DNA of 64,000 bases from Brevipalpus yothersi (Eukaryota > Arthropoda > Arachnida > Trombidiformes > Tenuipalpidae): NCBI GenBank assembly GCA_003956705.1, contig QZCP01000579.1:6950-70949 (forward strand). Direction: 5' to 3'. Numbering within the stretch: position 1 is the stretch's first letter; every line of letters begins with the position of its first letter. Position numbers and translations under genes: made by a program. Below are positions 1 through 13,381 of this stretch, in pieces. The notes beneath the pieces are model-generated. The model saw only the letters and a list, made by a program, of their open reading frames with translations. It searched no databases and was not told the origin of the DNA.

Positions 1-1150
1 CAAAATTCCGAGAAAATGTACTCCACCATGATTAATCATGCAAATGGTTGAGAATTCTTTTTCTGTTTCCAAAAAAGCTCACATAAGAGAGGACCTAATA
101 GGCTTGACAACAAGTGAAATGCGTTCTCCATCTTTTTGCATGTGACATTAGTAGTAGAAACCTCAGAAACTGAACACCATCCACTTGAATGATCAAGTGA
201 TATGCATGTAAAGTTCAGAGAGAGAGAGAGAGGAAAGAGGAAACTTCTCTTGCCCGGACGGCTTTGAGCAACTTCATTGGGACAATCTTCTTGTCGGAAT
301 ATGAGATATTAGATGACACATGATAGCTGGGACAATAGCTTGAATATGCAAAAAGAAGAGCAAAGTAGACTGGGCTCAAGAGTGGACTTGAGAGAGAAAG
401 AGAGAGAGGCAAGAGTGACCTGAAAATGGGCAGGCAAGTAGATACACTCTGATGTACTGGAAGCGACAGATGAAGAGCAAGAATTGACGCTAGAATATAG
501 GTCCGATTCATTCACTTCAGCCAATATATACTAATCGTGATAATGGATGAATTAGATTGTATCTAGAGAGATAATCTATATATGAATCGTTTGTAGAGTT
601 CTCTTTTCTTTCGTGCTCCAAAAGAGTGAGCGAGATAGAAGGAGAGCCAAAAGGCCAAATGGACTTGCGAGAGAGAGGGAGAGAAACGTTCTAGTTCCAT
701 CGGATAAATGTTGATGGACTTGAGTAGAATAATCGATAGTTTTTTCCTCCTTCTTGACACGGAATAATGAAGTGGAATGGACGCGAAATGATCGCAAAAT
801 TGAGAAAAAGTATGAGCTATGCTGAGAAAGATAGGCTTAAGTAACCAGGAGAATAAGTACATTCTGGATTCCTTCTGAATGACTGCTCAAACATGAATGC
901 TCAGAGAGATACGTTCGTTTTTGAGTTTTAATTCTATTTTCATCCATTTCTTCTGAACATGTAACATTGACATCGAGTATTTATGAACACTGGATCATCA
1001 TCAAGAACCATCCGATCACTAAATGGTTATTCACATCTATTTTTTCACAGTTTGCATGATGGAAAGGAGAATGATAACTATCGGTTTGCTATCATGGCGA
1101 TGATGAGGCCACTTCATAGCGGGAATCTTTATCTCCACTTAAACTTGCTG

Positions 1151-1155
<5 letters not shown>

Positions 1156-1199
<44 letters not shown>
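1156..1199. repeat. (CT)22 microsatellite
   Basis: Uninterrupted CT dinucleotide run. An AG run (1421-1457) and another CT run (1659-1705) follow nearby. Confidence 0.95.
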
Positions 1200-1201
<2 letters not shown>

Positions 1202-1418
1202 TCCAACCATAATCATGATCCTTTCTCACAACACCATTATCCGCCATACACTGTGGTGAATCAACTTTTCATCACTTCATATCAATTCGGCAACTTTATG
1301 TAACACATATTACATACACACATAAGGGAGGCCCATTGTTAGTGCATCTTCTTCTTCTCTTCTTCTTTATCACCTTTTTTTGGAATCGAGAGGAATATTT
1401 TTCTGCATCCTCGTTTGC

Positions 1419-1420
<2 letters not shown>

Positions 1421-1457
<37 letters not shown>
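1421..1457. repeat. (AG)n microsatellite
   Basis: Uninterrupted AG run of about 18 units. Confidence 0.95.
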
Positions 1458-1459
<2 letters not shown>

Positions 1460-1653
1460 CATGCCGATTCATTCACTCCTTGCATTTTTTACCTGTTAAA
1501 CTTATAATTCCGCTTCGTTTATAAATTCGTTTTTCTCTCTCTCTTCTATTTCTATTTTGCCTGCATTCGTGCAAATGTTAACCATTTATTCTTCTGGTGC
1601 AATAATATTTATACATGACTAACATGGTGATGACGGCAAGATGATTACTCTCT

Positions 1654-1658
<5 letters not shown>

Positions 1659-1705
<47 letters not shown>
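1659..1705. repeat. (CT)n microsatellite
   Basis: Uninterrupted CT run of about 23 units. Confidence 0.95.
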
Positions 1706-1709
<4 letters not shown>

Positions 1710-3300
1710 AGATGGCCGGATGATAGTGGTGTGATGAAACTAGCTACAGATATACAATTATCATTCTTGATTACATGGATTTACACTTTTCTCACCTATC
1801 GTTGAAGCTAGTAACGAGAAAGAAGAGAAAGAAGAGAGAGAAAGAAAACATAAAGCGAAAGATGAACGAAAAAGAGAAGGAGGGGACACACGCCACAGAG
1901 ATGCAGAGCGAATAGGCGGGAATAAAGAGGAATGAGAATAATATATTCTTGTTTAGAAGAATATAATAATTCCAAGAAGAAAAAAAAGGACAAGAAGATA
2001 GAGATGGAGAGAAAACATCCTCTTGCTCTTAGAGTTTAAGGTGAAGATGCGGAGAAGATCCGCGACGAAGAAAAGAAAGAGAAGGAAAAGAGGCGAAATT
2101 TTTCACGAAATAAGATCGAACTTAGTTGAGCGAGAACTCAAAAAAGGTTGGAAATTATTGAGGTTATTATTCATATGATTTGAGTTTAGGATGGGGAGTG
2201 ATAGTGAGAAAGAGAGAACAAGAAGGAGGTGAAGAAAAACGATGATTCCCTGTTTTTCATGCAAATTCAGCTCAGTAGTGATGAGGTGATGAAAGAAAGC
2301 TGCTTGATATCTCCAACAAGAAGAATTTACACCTTTCATTCATGCGAATTATTTTCCATCTTAGTATACAATTACTAATACAATTGTTGCATGTTGTGAG
2401 AATAGAGAGAATAATCTCACTTGATACTCGCTGGTTTCTCGATTCTCTTCTGTGGTCAATCTTACTTACAACTTGCAGTTGAAATAGCTCAATTGTTGGA
2501 ATAAAGGTAGATGGAGAGAGAGGCCATTCCAATAAGTTTTTCTATACATTTCACTTATGATAACTTAGCATGATCATGTATCAAGTTGTATCTGATTGAT
2601 TTTTATGAATGAATTGCGTGAGATTTGATGAAAATCGAGTGTAAATCAAAATCTGAAATCGCATATTATTGGAACCTTCTCAACCTGAATTTAAGATTCA
2701 AAAATATGGTTTTGAGTTGATTATAGATCACTTTTGGAAATGAGTTTGTGAGCAGTCAAAAAACTTAATGAAAGCTCCACTAATATGGGACAAATCTTTT
2801 TTCACATTCGATTGAAGTATGAATATATGTGAAAATTTTTCTTTCTCTTCTCACTATCATCATCACATTTAGCTTAAAAACGTCTCCAATTTAGCTTTTC
2901 TCTCATGATATGCAAATTAAGATTAAGATTATTTGATCACTCCAAGTGATACTCAACTCTATTCAGGTGGGCATAAAATGGTGATAATAATTAACATCAT
3001 CCAATATTTGTGGCAACCCTTTTTTCTTCATCCTGTTTATGGGGTGAAAACTAATCGAACCTTCATGATTATCGCCTGAACGTAATACACTTGTGTTTGT
3101 ATGTGTGTTCATTTATACTCAGCAGGTATATAGGATATACACGCAAAGAGGTTCCCTAAGTATGAAAAAGAATAAACTTTGAGGCTTAACGAGGAGGAAT
3201 ATAAGATGAAAGCGAAGAATTAGAAAAAAAAGTAGAAAAGAAAAAAACAACGTTGAGGAAAAGGATTTATGGCCATATCATCTTGTGTTTTTAACTTTGA

Positions 3301-3303
<3 letters not shown>

Positions 3304-3358
<55 letters not shown>
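3304..3358. repeat. (CT)27 microsatellite
   Basis: Uninterrupted CT run. Confidence 0.95.
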
Positions 3359-3361
<3 letters not shown>

Positions 3362-4347
3362 GTCAGCTTAACCTGACCTCAAGTTAAGTGAAAAATGTTC
3401 TTCATCACAAAGGCTCTCTCTATCTTTCCTCTTCTCTCCATCAAACTTGAGCCCACAATTCGTCAATATCAAGTTTTCCATAAGATTTACAAGGCATTCG
3501 AAAAATGTTTTACATGCCATCCTCTCTGTAACCAGAGAGGAGGAAGAAGCAAAAGAAGAAGAAGAAGAAGACTCAAGAGAAGATCAACATGCACAAGTAA
3601 TCAAAAGACCATCTCGTTTAAGGAATGACCATCACTCTTTGAAAAGCGGTGACAAATTCATCGCCCACAGGCCCATTGTCCTAGCATCAAGTGACTGTCC
3701 GCCTCCCAAAAGGACTGTCCGGGGTAAAGATTTTCTATGTTTCCTATGTGTATATATGTGTATGTGTTAAGCTAAAATTCGTCCTTTACGCTTCGATAAA
3801 CCCGGCTGGGTGCTTTTTCTCTCTCCATCATATCGTCTCTCCATGATTCTTCCTTGAGAGACTGTCTCTCTCTCTTTTTGGAAGAATACTCTCTATGTGT
3901 GTGCTTCTAACAGAGGCTTGAAAAGTGGCCCAAAAGTCCGAAGTAAGAAGAAGAGAGAGATGTGATGGCGCGAGAGATAGAGCCACCATGAGCCGTGATG
4001 GGTAAGAGAAGGGGAGGTTTTTGCGGTTCCTTAGTCTGACAGGCCCTGACAGTTAACAATATTCCTGAATCACAATCATTCTTCACTACCTTTGAGTTTT
4101 GATTGTGGCCTCATCAATCGAAAAGAAGAAGACGAATATGTTCTACATTCTGATTTGGGACATCCCAGAAGATGGTGCAAAATGGTTAGACGATTCATGA
4201 GAATTTTTTCTTCTTGAATGTGAGAGCGAGATGTGCAAATGTTGATAATGATAATGATATGAATATTCATGATTTTGGAGGAAGAAAATCTCATTCATTT
4301 GTGGAGTGAAAACAGAGAGAGAGAGAAAAAAAAGTATATATACTCAC

Positions 4348-4473
4348 TTGATGGAGCTTATAGTATAGACCACAGGCATTGCAAACAGGCTCTCCATTAT
4401 GGTTTCGACGCCACAGAGTAGTTTGTGTCGTCTTACAATTGGCACAGCTCGTCCCAGCTCTTCTTGTGGCGGA
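4348..4473 (-). CDS. GATA factor, C-terminal zinc finger exon
   Basis: A 126-nt, phase 0-0 exon of 42 residues: SATRRAGTSCANCKTTQTTL, then WRRNHNGEPVCNACGLYYKLHQ. It carries the second C-x2-C-x17-C-x2-C finger, the main DNA-binding finger in this family, with all cysteines intact. The acceptor is TTCTCATTCAG (ending at 4474) and the donor GTGAGT begins at 4347. The following basic tail that completes DNA contacts must lie in a further exon, not seen in this window. Vertebrate GATA1-3 also encode the two fingers on separate exons; from memory those exons have the same 146- and 126-nt lengths, which should be checked. Confidence 0.95.
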
Positions 4474-5962
4474 CTGAATGAGAAAAGAGAGAATAAACAG
4501 TTAGGAAACAGAATGAAACAATTTTCAAACATGAGGAAGAAGAAAAGTTCCAATTCACTGGGGAAGTAGCATTCATCTTGGAGGAGTCCAAAATAGTGTC
4601 TCTCTCTCTCTCCCTTTCTCATTTCCCAAAAATTTTGGGATGTTGCAAACGTTATTCTTTCCCACTGTTAACGGAAAAAGGACAGCAAATCTTAAGGGCG
4701 ACACGAGGCGCGTAACGCATGTCGTGCCAACTGGGTGAGAGACTTTGCCTCGGATGCTGGCTGGAAAATGCAAATTACAACCTTCGTTTGCATATTTTTC
4801 TCTTCTTCTGGTGGAAAAGGAATAGTAAATATTCTTCCTTGAAGATCCTCTGTGTCTCTTTCTCCGCTCTCTAATTTGTCCTCATGCTTTTGCTTCGTTC
4901 ACACACACACACATAGAGGAACATCATGCTCATCGAAGGGAAGAGCCAAGACCTGAGAACAAAGTTCTATTCGACTAAACATATATGTATATATATACAC
5001 ACACACACAAACATCCAACAAGAGACACCTAATTGTGACCATCCTCATCAGTATCACTGATCTCCATCATCATCAACAGCCAATGACTGATGTTAGGATA
5101 AGATATCGGATGACGGATATTGCTCTTCTTCTTCTTCCGTTGAAGATGAACAGTTTCGGGGATGAGGAAAGTTTTTCACTCAAATGATTAGTGTATGTGT
5201 GTGCATGTCGCCACCAAAGTTGCAAGGTTTTCTCTTTTGTGGAAACAAAATTTTGAAAATCATTCCAGTGGCATTAGTAGACGATGGAAAGCTGGGGAAA
5301 AGTTATATGAGTTTCATTTTAATGTTGAAGAGTGTTCATGGCGATTAGTTTGCCATGTAAGCAAAAATAAAAAATTTGATGAGTTCTAGTCGATGATGAG
5401 ACTGTCTCTCTAGGAACATCATCTTCATCATCATCAGGCATCATCATGATCGTCCTGGCTTAATGGGCTCGTAACTTACAAGTAGAAAGCTTGTAAGAAA
5501 CAAGATCAAGAAGAGAGAGGAAGAGATGATCAAATGAGAATGATGAAGATGACTATGGAACTCAAAATCGATAAAGATTTTAACCCTCAAATTTGATATG
5601 CCTTATTTTTCAGATTCCAGTGGAAAATGATGATGATAGGAGAACATATACACACACAAAATTTTATCACTAAAATCATGTTTGAAAGCTGTACAGATTA
5701 TGAAAATACTTTATTTCTTTCTCTCTTCGATAGTGACTGTCCTAAAGTCTAACCTGGAGTGTGTTGAAGTAAGAACAGGACAGCAAGTGGATAGAAGAAA
5801 AAGGTTGAGCAACTTGATATAAGTTGTATCACCCAAACAGCATACTTTCCCTTGTCATGTGAAATCTTTTTGACTCGCTTAAATCATCCCGACGGAGATA
5901 AAGTCTCATTCCACTTCATCACTTGATTTGATTCCATGATCGAGTTAATGTAAAGAGAAAAG

Positions 5963-5999
<37 letters not shown>

Positions 6000-7152
6000 C
6001 CCTCTCCTTGCCTCTCGTTCTCTTGATACTCATTAATCCATCTTCCCAGCCTCCTTGTTTTCCACCCACAGCCTTCCCAGTCTCTCTTCTCACGCCTTCA
6101 TGCCGGTGGGTTAACAATCATGTAAAGATTCCAATGAATGATGGAGATAGAGAGAAGGAAAAAAATAAAACATCATCAAGAGACTGGATTGCTTTCATGC
6201 TCAATCCAAAGGCTGTCCATAGGGACACACAAGCTGCGATTCAATTGTGTGATCACAGTTGATACAATCACTCAACATAGTTCAATGTGAATGTGATCTA
6301 TCGGTTTGAATAACTGGAGGAAGAATATGAGGCGGTCTTGTATTCATACTCTCTCAAGGAATACAATTCACTCGTTCAAGTACCTAGTCAGTATTGCTTT
6401 CACTTCTCTATTCTGGGTATTCAAATACATTTGCCGCCCTTTTTCCACCTCTTCCTCCCATTTCTTTTTATCCCAAATTCTCATGATATTGTTCATTTTG
6501 TATGTGTGTTTGAATGAGAGAGAGAAAAATATTCCTCCTTTTCATGGATCACCTTACCAGGCTGGTTGACTTTTCGAAAAGTGTGAACATAGACCTCTGT
6601 TTACGAGGCGAAGTAAAAGTGGGAGGAAGTAATAAAATTAGAAACATTCGAAATTGATGAATCGAAAAGAATGTGTGCTGTTCTGAGACCAATTTAAGAA
6701 TGGGGTACTTTTGTATTGCCTTGGAGGCAATGTTCCAAGTAGAAATGTGTAAATTAAGCAATTGTCAGAAGAGAGCAAAAAATCTTCCAAGGAACAATGA
6801 GAACAAAAAAGAGGACCAAAAGAGTAAAAAAAAGTTTGCCCTGCGTGAGATAGATCGTAAGTCTGTACGTACATTCTGTATATATACAGATAAATGCATA
6901 ATATACACACATGAATGCTGCTAATGAGCGTAATAAGGAGTGAAATTATGATGATGGTCGGAAGGATGAGAGAGGAGGAAGAATTTAAGATAAAAGTAGG
7001 AAGAATGAGAAGAAGAAGACGAAGAAGAAGAGAAAGAAGAGTAGGAAGGTTAGAATGTTGCTAAGAATATTACTATCGGTAAGCATTTGAGGTTTCCTCT
7101 CTTGCCTCTAAAAACTGTCGCTACTATTACCTTGTATCTGATGATGAAAAAT

Positions 7153-7156
<4 letters not shown>

Positions 7157-7199
<43 letters not shown>
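7157..7199. repeat. (AG)n microsatellite
   Basis: Uninterrupted AG run of about 21 units in the GATA inter-finger intron. Confidence 0.95.
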
Positions 7200-7202
<3 letters not shown>

Positions 7203-7917
7203 TGTTCATTGCAACAATAATCCGATGTACTCCATGAGAGCCAAAATATTGCGAAATTTTATGCTAACAAGTGGACTGCTCTTAATTCTAATCTAAATGT
7301 CTGTATATTTGCATTTATGAAGGTAACTTAGACTTGTTTTTGAAAATTTTTAATTGCTACTGGATGAGTCAAATTTTGTGAGAAGACTTTACTTAGGGTA
7401 CAAAACAAATTGACCAAAATACAGAGATAACTGGAGGTAGCGATTCTAATCAAGGTGTTCTCTCTTTTCGGGAAAGTAATTAAGACTGTTGACATTTTTC
7501 AATTTCGCTTGATTAATTCTAGGATAAACTTTTAGAGCATCTTCCATTGAGTATTCTTCCCAATTATCATAGTAAGCAAAAATATCAAAAACTTTATGCT
7601 AGCTTTCTCACAAGCCTCCATCAGACTGTAGACCAGTTCCACTTATGATCTCAGATTTTAGAATAGAAAAACAATCCTCTCAATCTTTTAAATCTAAATT
7701 TCACACCAGTAAATAGTTTGATACTGATCAGACATGAGACACCAGATCTCTCAACATCTCTCCGTACCTCACCATGATGATGAACAACTAACACTCAGGC
7801 CATTATTCACTTTCTCCTCCTTACTTAAATGAATATCGATAACATCGCGCGCAGACATAATAGATGTTGATGAGGCTGGATCAAGAATCGGACCTTTATT
7901 GGTTCCACTTTCTCATC

Positions 7918-7920
7918 GAA

Positions 7921-7976
<56 letters not shown>
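7918..7976. repeat. (AAAG)n leading into (AG)n
   Basis: A few AAAG units followed by a pure AG run from about 7935, which looks like a tetranucleotide-to-dinucleotide transition. Confidence 0.9.
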
Positions 7977-7980
<4 letters not shown>

Positions 7981-8746
7981 CGGCAACTTAAATTTGACAA
8001 TCACTTTTACATACACAGCGAAACACGATGTTTTCCTATGGGTTTTGAGAGATTGTCTGAATGAGCTCGAGGATCGACAAGCTTTTCCAACTGAAAAGTG
8101 GCCTGTTCAATGGCATTTGTAATTCGCTCTCTCTCTCTCTCTCTCTCTCATACTAGCAACTTTGGTATCGATTACCTGCTATTGAAGCATTCTCAATTGA
8201 GATTAGAGCAACTGTTGGAGAATATAAGAGGAACAATCCATTTTTCTATCCATGTTCACCCTGTTTTTCAATGTGAATTTCGTACTAGTAGTGGTAGCTA
8301 GAAAAATTGAAGTAAAGCGACTTGAGGCCAATAGTGTGGGTACATGTACATGTATAGTCCATGAGACACACTGATGTACGTTGGATATCCGATACTCGTG
8401 AAAACCTAATCTCAAGTGGAGTAGAATAGAGAGAATAGAGAGAGAGAGTTGAAATCCATTGGGACAGGAAAGTAAGCCCATGGATTGAGAGGAGAGAGCG
8501 AAAAAAGGCCAATGAATAGATCACAAAAGTGATTCACTGGTGTACCAGTTGGTCCTAAAGTTTGCTTCTGAAGTGGCTTCCGAGTGATTCAAGCGAAAAT
8601 TTTTTTCATGTACACATTTCTAAGAGAAAAAGTATGGCTCGTTGAACGGGATAATCTCTTGTAATAATTATGACACCGGAATTTGCTTGAGATCATTATT
8701 TGGCTATCTTTTCAAGTTGAATTTATCTTGTAAGTGGATGACTTGA

Positions 8747-8777
<31 letters not shown>

Positions 8778-10018
8778 AGCAGATAGGATGTACATGTAAT
8801 ACCTTGGAGCAGAAAAATTCTTGGCACTTTTGAAATGCCAAAATTTCAGAGAATTTCAGGGTATGAAAGATTTGAAGTTACTCTTAGATTAAAACAAGTC
8901 AGTTTGCTTTTTGTTTTGTTTTCTGTGCTCATGTATGATTACATTTGACGTATCAAATGTAGCCATACAGTTGGAGAATCAATTGCACTCAATTACATCA
9001 GTTGATCATCCAGTTAACTTGTTTCACTCTATTTTAATCCACATCAATCATTCCGAATCATTCCCTTGTTCTCACCTTCTTATATTTTGGTACATCTTTT
9101 TTTTCCTCTTCTCAATCATTCATACTACTTTACCTTCTCCATCTCTTCGTTTCCTCTTCCAATCAATCAGCCCTTCATGATCTCTCATTTCAATTCATTC
9201 CGGCTCCACACATACACATGAGCTCTAATGGCTATCTCTCAATTCACTTTGTCCATCCAATTGATTCTGGAATCAGTTTGATCTGAGGTGAGCTTGTTTT
9301 ACCTTATCATATGTAAACTATTTCAAATATTTTTCAACCAAAAGGTTGGTAAGAGAAAGAAAGAGAGAGAAAGAGAGGGTGGTTTTCCTTCGATCGGTCG
9401 AGAGAATCGATTGATGAGATGATAAAAATTATTCGCATAATCGATGGTCAAGTGAGCCGATCGATTATTTGTTCAACCAAATCAATCTCAATTCAAATGG
9501 ATAAAGCCAAAGTAGCACTTGAAGCGATAATCGACTAGCTAACATTGATTACTTTGATTTTTCAGCATTCTGAGTGTGTATGTGTCTGTATGTGTATAGA
9601 CTGAGATCGGTGAAGATAGTCGAGAGAGAGAGAAGAAAAAAATGATCTTTTTTTTCGCCTCCACTTCCTCACTAATATTTTTCCGAAGAGATTCCTCCTT
9701 TTTGATCCTTAAAATTCATCCGTTCCATGTTCAATCGATCCCTCAATACAAACCATTTCCATACCACTAGATCACTATCAGATTACTTTTTTTTCTCTTC
9801 AATATGATCTGATTTTTTCTTCTCTCATTCCATCCGAACGGATATATCAAAATTTCATCACGTTCTTACTGGCCCCGTGTATACACTCATATTCTTGCCA
9901 TACTGCAGATAGAATCTCTCTCTCTTTCTCTCAAAAATTTGACCAGTATATTTACTCATCTATATCAGAAATTTGTCATAAGCTTCTGGGCATTTCAATA
10001 TTACACAAACACACACAA

Positions 10019-10021
<3 letters not shown>

Positions 10022-10074
<53 letters not shown>
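10022..10074. repeat. (CT)n microsatellite
   Basis: Uninterrupted CT run of about 26 units, faced by an AG run at 10333-10367. Confidence 0.95.
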
Positions 10075-10077
<3 letters not shown>

Positions 10078-10328
10078 ATGCTGTCCAATAGATACAAACG
10101 CATTTGTTTACCGATTAACTTTCAAAGTATATATATTCTTTACGTGCCTCTCTCTTCTCAGCAGCTTCACCATATGACCTAAGATCACAATCACAAAGTG
10201 TGATCTTTCTTCTCCTTCATTGATGATGAAAGGCAGGATTAAGAATACTGTCAGAATCATAAACTGTTACGCTCTATGACCTCTCTCTTTTGGCCATCAT
10301 TTCATGAATGCTGATACAAAACAGATAG

Positions 10329-10369
<41 letters not shown>

Positions 10370-11108
10370 TTCGGCACCCTGAGAATAGCCTGATCAGATT
10401 TAGTTTCACCTCAGAGTATTCCGCCTATATACTTCCATCTCTTTTGGAAATTCTGTATATGTGTGTATGAATCTTATCTTCTCTACTGGGTATCCTTGAT
10501 TATAATCAGAGTAATTTGATAACTTGGTAAGAGAAAGCAAAATGAATGCAAGCTGTGTATGCTGTGTTCAAGTGCTGTCATCATCAGCACCATTAGCGTT
10601 TTCATGAGACCGCTTGCGACAAGTGTGTGTTTGTGTGTGTGTATTTACCCTGATTGACGATGATGAACGCAATGAAATACACAGAAAAATCTGAGAAGCT
10701 ACTCTGATCAAAAGGTAGGAGAAAAAAATACGTTTGACTAGAATTCATTTGATCATCATCAACTTAAAGAAGAGGGAAAGATAGATAGATAGAAATGTAT
10801 TCCACTAGCTAAGCTCATGATCATTCATTTGGAATACATGCCATTTTAAAGTATGATTTATGCATCAACGGAAACCCAAATATCAATCGTTCTTCAATAA
10901 TATTCTGTCCACCTTTCTTTATCTCTCTCTTCATCCTCAAAATGGTCAATAAAAATCAGCATATCAAACTCAACACAAGCTCCAACAGCCACTACTACAA
11001 CGGTCACAATCATTTTACACTTGCTAACTACTACTATTTTGAATTGATTTTACATTCAAAATGATGATGATTTATGTATGCAAGAACGTGGTGCATTTTT
11101 TCTCAACC

Positions 11109-11150
<42 letters not shown>

Positions 11151-11257
11151 TGCATCTTTCTCCACGCAAGTGGATGTATAAGGCGAAGATGCTTGGATCA
11201 TTTATCCTTGATCAAGAGGCCACAAATTATATCTTTACCATCAATTTCCATGATAGA

Positions 11258-11262
<5 letters not shown>

Positions 11263-11306
<44 letters not shown>

Positions 11307-11378
11307 NNNNNNNNNNNNNNNNNNNNNNNNNNNNNNNNNNNNNNNNNNNNNNNNNNNNNNNNNNNNNNNNNNNNNNNN

Positions 11379-11450
<72 letters not shown>
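11263..11450. repeat. (GA)n tract with embedded assembly gap
   Basis: Pure AG/GA repeat from 11263, broken by Ns at 11307-11378 and resuming to 11450. The gap evidently reflects an unresolved microsatellite, so the true length is unknown. Frames crossing it are artefacts. Confidence 0.97.
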
Positions 11451-11452
<2 letters not shown>

Positions 11453-12172
11453 CAAGGATGAAACCTTCGAATTTAAACTCAAAAATGCATTGACAGGTAG
11501 ATTGCAGCTAATACCATGGACATGTAATGATGTTAGTAAGTTTCTATCTCTGGGTGCGTGTGTGACTATGAGAATAATTAATTAAGCTAACCAAAATGAT
11601 AGTGTCAACACATTTTACTGGTGTTCATCTCATCAGATGAACAACTTGATTTCTACTTATCACATGACCCATACTCATATCGAGCTAGGTCAACGCTAAG
11701 GGACATAGTTGATAATCATTTGGAAAAAGTATCTGATTTGATTATCAAATTAGTCTCCCCAAAAAGTGATCAAAAACCTGAGAAGAGGACATGATTTTGA
11801 TATTAATTGTATTCAACCTGGAAGCTGTTCTTGTAAAGTGACTTCATTTCATGACACACAACTAAAAAACTTGTCTAATCATGAACATCATGCCTTCAGG
11901 CATAATGAAAGATTAATATTGATGGCCTCTGCTCAAGCGATGATGTTGTTGATAATTTTGATATAAGAATGAAAAAATGCTCAGAATTTCTAGAATTTTT
12001 GGGAATTTACATTCCTCAATACATATACTGGGTATCTAATCCAAAAAATGTATTACCATTCACTGAATATAATTCTAAAAAAGTTAATCATGATCAAGTC
12101 CACCAGTGAATTGGAGAAATCAGTTGGATATATTCTGAATATAAAAGTTGGAATAATCAATATTGTACTTAC

Positions 12173-12318
12173 CAATCTTCGTTTGGGTTTGATAAGTGGC
12201 CTGTTTGAACCATTCATCTTATGATATAGACCACAGGCATTACACAGATAATGTCCTGTACCATCTCGTCGCCAAAGTGGAGTAGATGTTGCTCCACAAT
12301 TCACACACTCTCTTCCTT
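12173..12318 (-). CDS. GATA factor, N-terminal zinc finger exon
   Basis: A 146-nt exon coding for the last two bases of a split Glu codon plus 48 residues. It contains a C-x2-C-x17-C-x2-C finger starting CVNCGATSTPLWRRDGTGHY, then CNACGLYHKMNGSNRPLIKPKRRL. All four zinc-binding cysteines are present. In this family the N finger stabilises binding to double GATA sites and contacts FOG-type cofactors. The donor GTAAGT begins at 12172. The acceptor AG is at 12319-12320; an alternative AG three bases inside the exon would also keep frame and drop one residue, but the longer choice restores the conserved E of EGREC. The ATG-initiated reading frame starting at 12304 is not the true start. Confidence 0.95.
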
Positions 12319-13277
12319 CTTTGATAATATTTGATGGATCAATTAGTGTTAATCAAGTGTTCAATGAGTCCAATAGTAGATGAAAATTCGGTATCCATTT
12401 TCGATATTGGAATATTTTCGGCATAGAAATAAAAAGAGAGAGGAAAAAAGAAGAAAAAGAGAGAGAAGAAGAGAAAAGAAACAATTTTTCGATTAGTCGT
12501 TGTAGTAATAATCATAATCATAATTAATTATTTTGTACAAGGATGTGTAGGAGAGGGCAAAAAAAATGTTTGGTGGAAGAAAAAATGAAATGGAAATGGA
12601 ATTCAGCAAGCAAGTGGGTTGATTAGTGGCGGGAAAAAAACATAACGGGATTGGATTGGATTATGAAAAGGTGGATGAAAATGGATGGATAAAGAGGACA
12701 TGTGATATTGGTGATTGGGAGAATGTTAGTCGTTCAATGCTCGTTAGCCATGGGATGATGACGATGAGGAAGATGATGTTATTGATGGATGTTGACTGTG
12801 TGATAAGTTAAGTGATGATCGAAAGTTGAATATAGAGTGAATATATATATTTAACGTTCAGATAAAAAGTTCCTGGAAGTTTTATTTTTTTTTTTCTGTA
12901 GTTGATCTTTTTTTCATCATCATTTGATCAGTGAATATATATATATTTGATTATCAAGTTGAATAGTATTTGGTAATCCAATCAAACAGCATTCGATATA
13001 TAAAACTGATCAAAAGAAGAAGAAGCAACAAGTTTGATCATTTTTTTTTCTCTCTCCTCTTCTCCTCTTTTTTGAGATACTGTCCACTTTTCTTCTCTCT
13101 CTTTTTTATGATTAGGTGATGAACTCTGCTCATCCGCATCTGCATCTGCTGATCCATATTGATGACCATACTGGGATTATCCAATCAGTAGCCAAATCAA
13201 TTTTGACTCCTCAAATGTGAAGAGATTAAGTTCTCAGTTCAGCGTATTGATGATATATTCCAGGAAACGCACTCACA

Positions 13278-13381
13278 TACAGCTCTTTTCTGAATGATTG
13301 ATACAAACATTGGCGATAAGAACACTAGCCAAAGCTACCTTATCGCCAATATTTGTATCAATCATTCAGAAAAGAGCTGTA
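13278..13381 (-). repeat. Near-perfect 43-bp inverted repeat (hairpin) in GATA intron
   Basis: The left arm 13278-13320 is the reverse complement of the right arm 13339-13381 except at one position; the loop is 18 nt (13321-13338). On the plus strand the odd pair is C-A, but in minus-strand RNA it is a G-U wobble, so the GATA-sense transcript would form an uninterrupted 43-bp stem. A short extension (13270-13275 with 13396-13401) suggests a once longer, now imperfect structure. The stem is longer and more perfect than typical animal pre-miRNAs. A fold-back/MITE remnant or a hairpin-siRNA source is more likely than a classical miRNA. Confidence 0.9.

Larger units (their letters stand above)
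1..4347 (-). other. Presumed GATA intron, no exon recognised
   Basis: Sequence 3' of the C-finger exon on the gene's strand. It is AT-rich, with GA/CT microsatellites (1156-1199, 1421-1457, 1659-1705, 3304-3358). No VNRPLTMKKEG-like exon, polyadenylation region or other gene was recognised, so the next GATA exon is inferred to be outside the window. Confidence 0.5.
4474..12172 (-). other. GATA intron between the two finger exons (7.7 kb)
   Basis: Bounded by donor GTAAGT at 12172 and acceptor CAG ending at 4474. It holds GA/CT tracts (5968-5994, 7157-7199, 7935-7976, 10022-10074, 10333-10367, 11110-11151, 11263-11450), one assembly gap and a short patch dense in CGAT motifs (about 9388-9535). 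No coding sequence was recognised. Confidence 0.9.

Noticed and set aside
10230..10260. Partial likeness to miR-8 (AATACTGTCAG)
   Set aside because: The match stops after 11 bases and no complementary arm is seen nearby.
11061..11482. Frames of 94-127 codons across the first N gap
   Set aside because: GA/CT repeat translation plus undefined bases.
13278..13381. Hairpin as a classical microRNA precursor
   Set aside because: A 43-bp stem with a single wobble is more perfect than normal animal pre-miRNAs, and no known miRNA seed was recognised.
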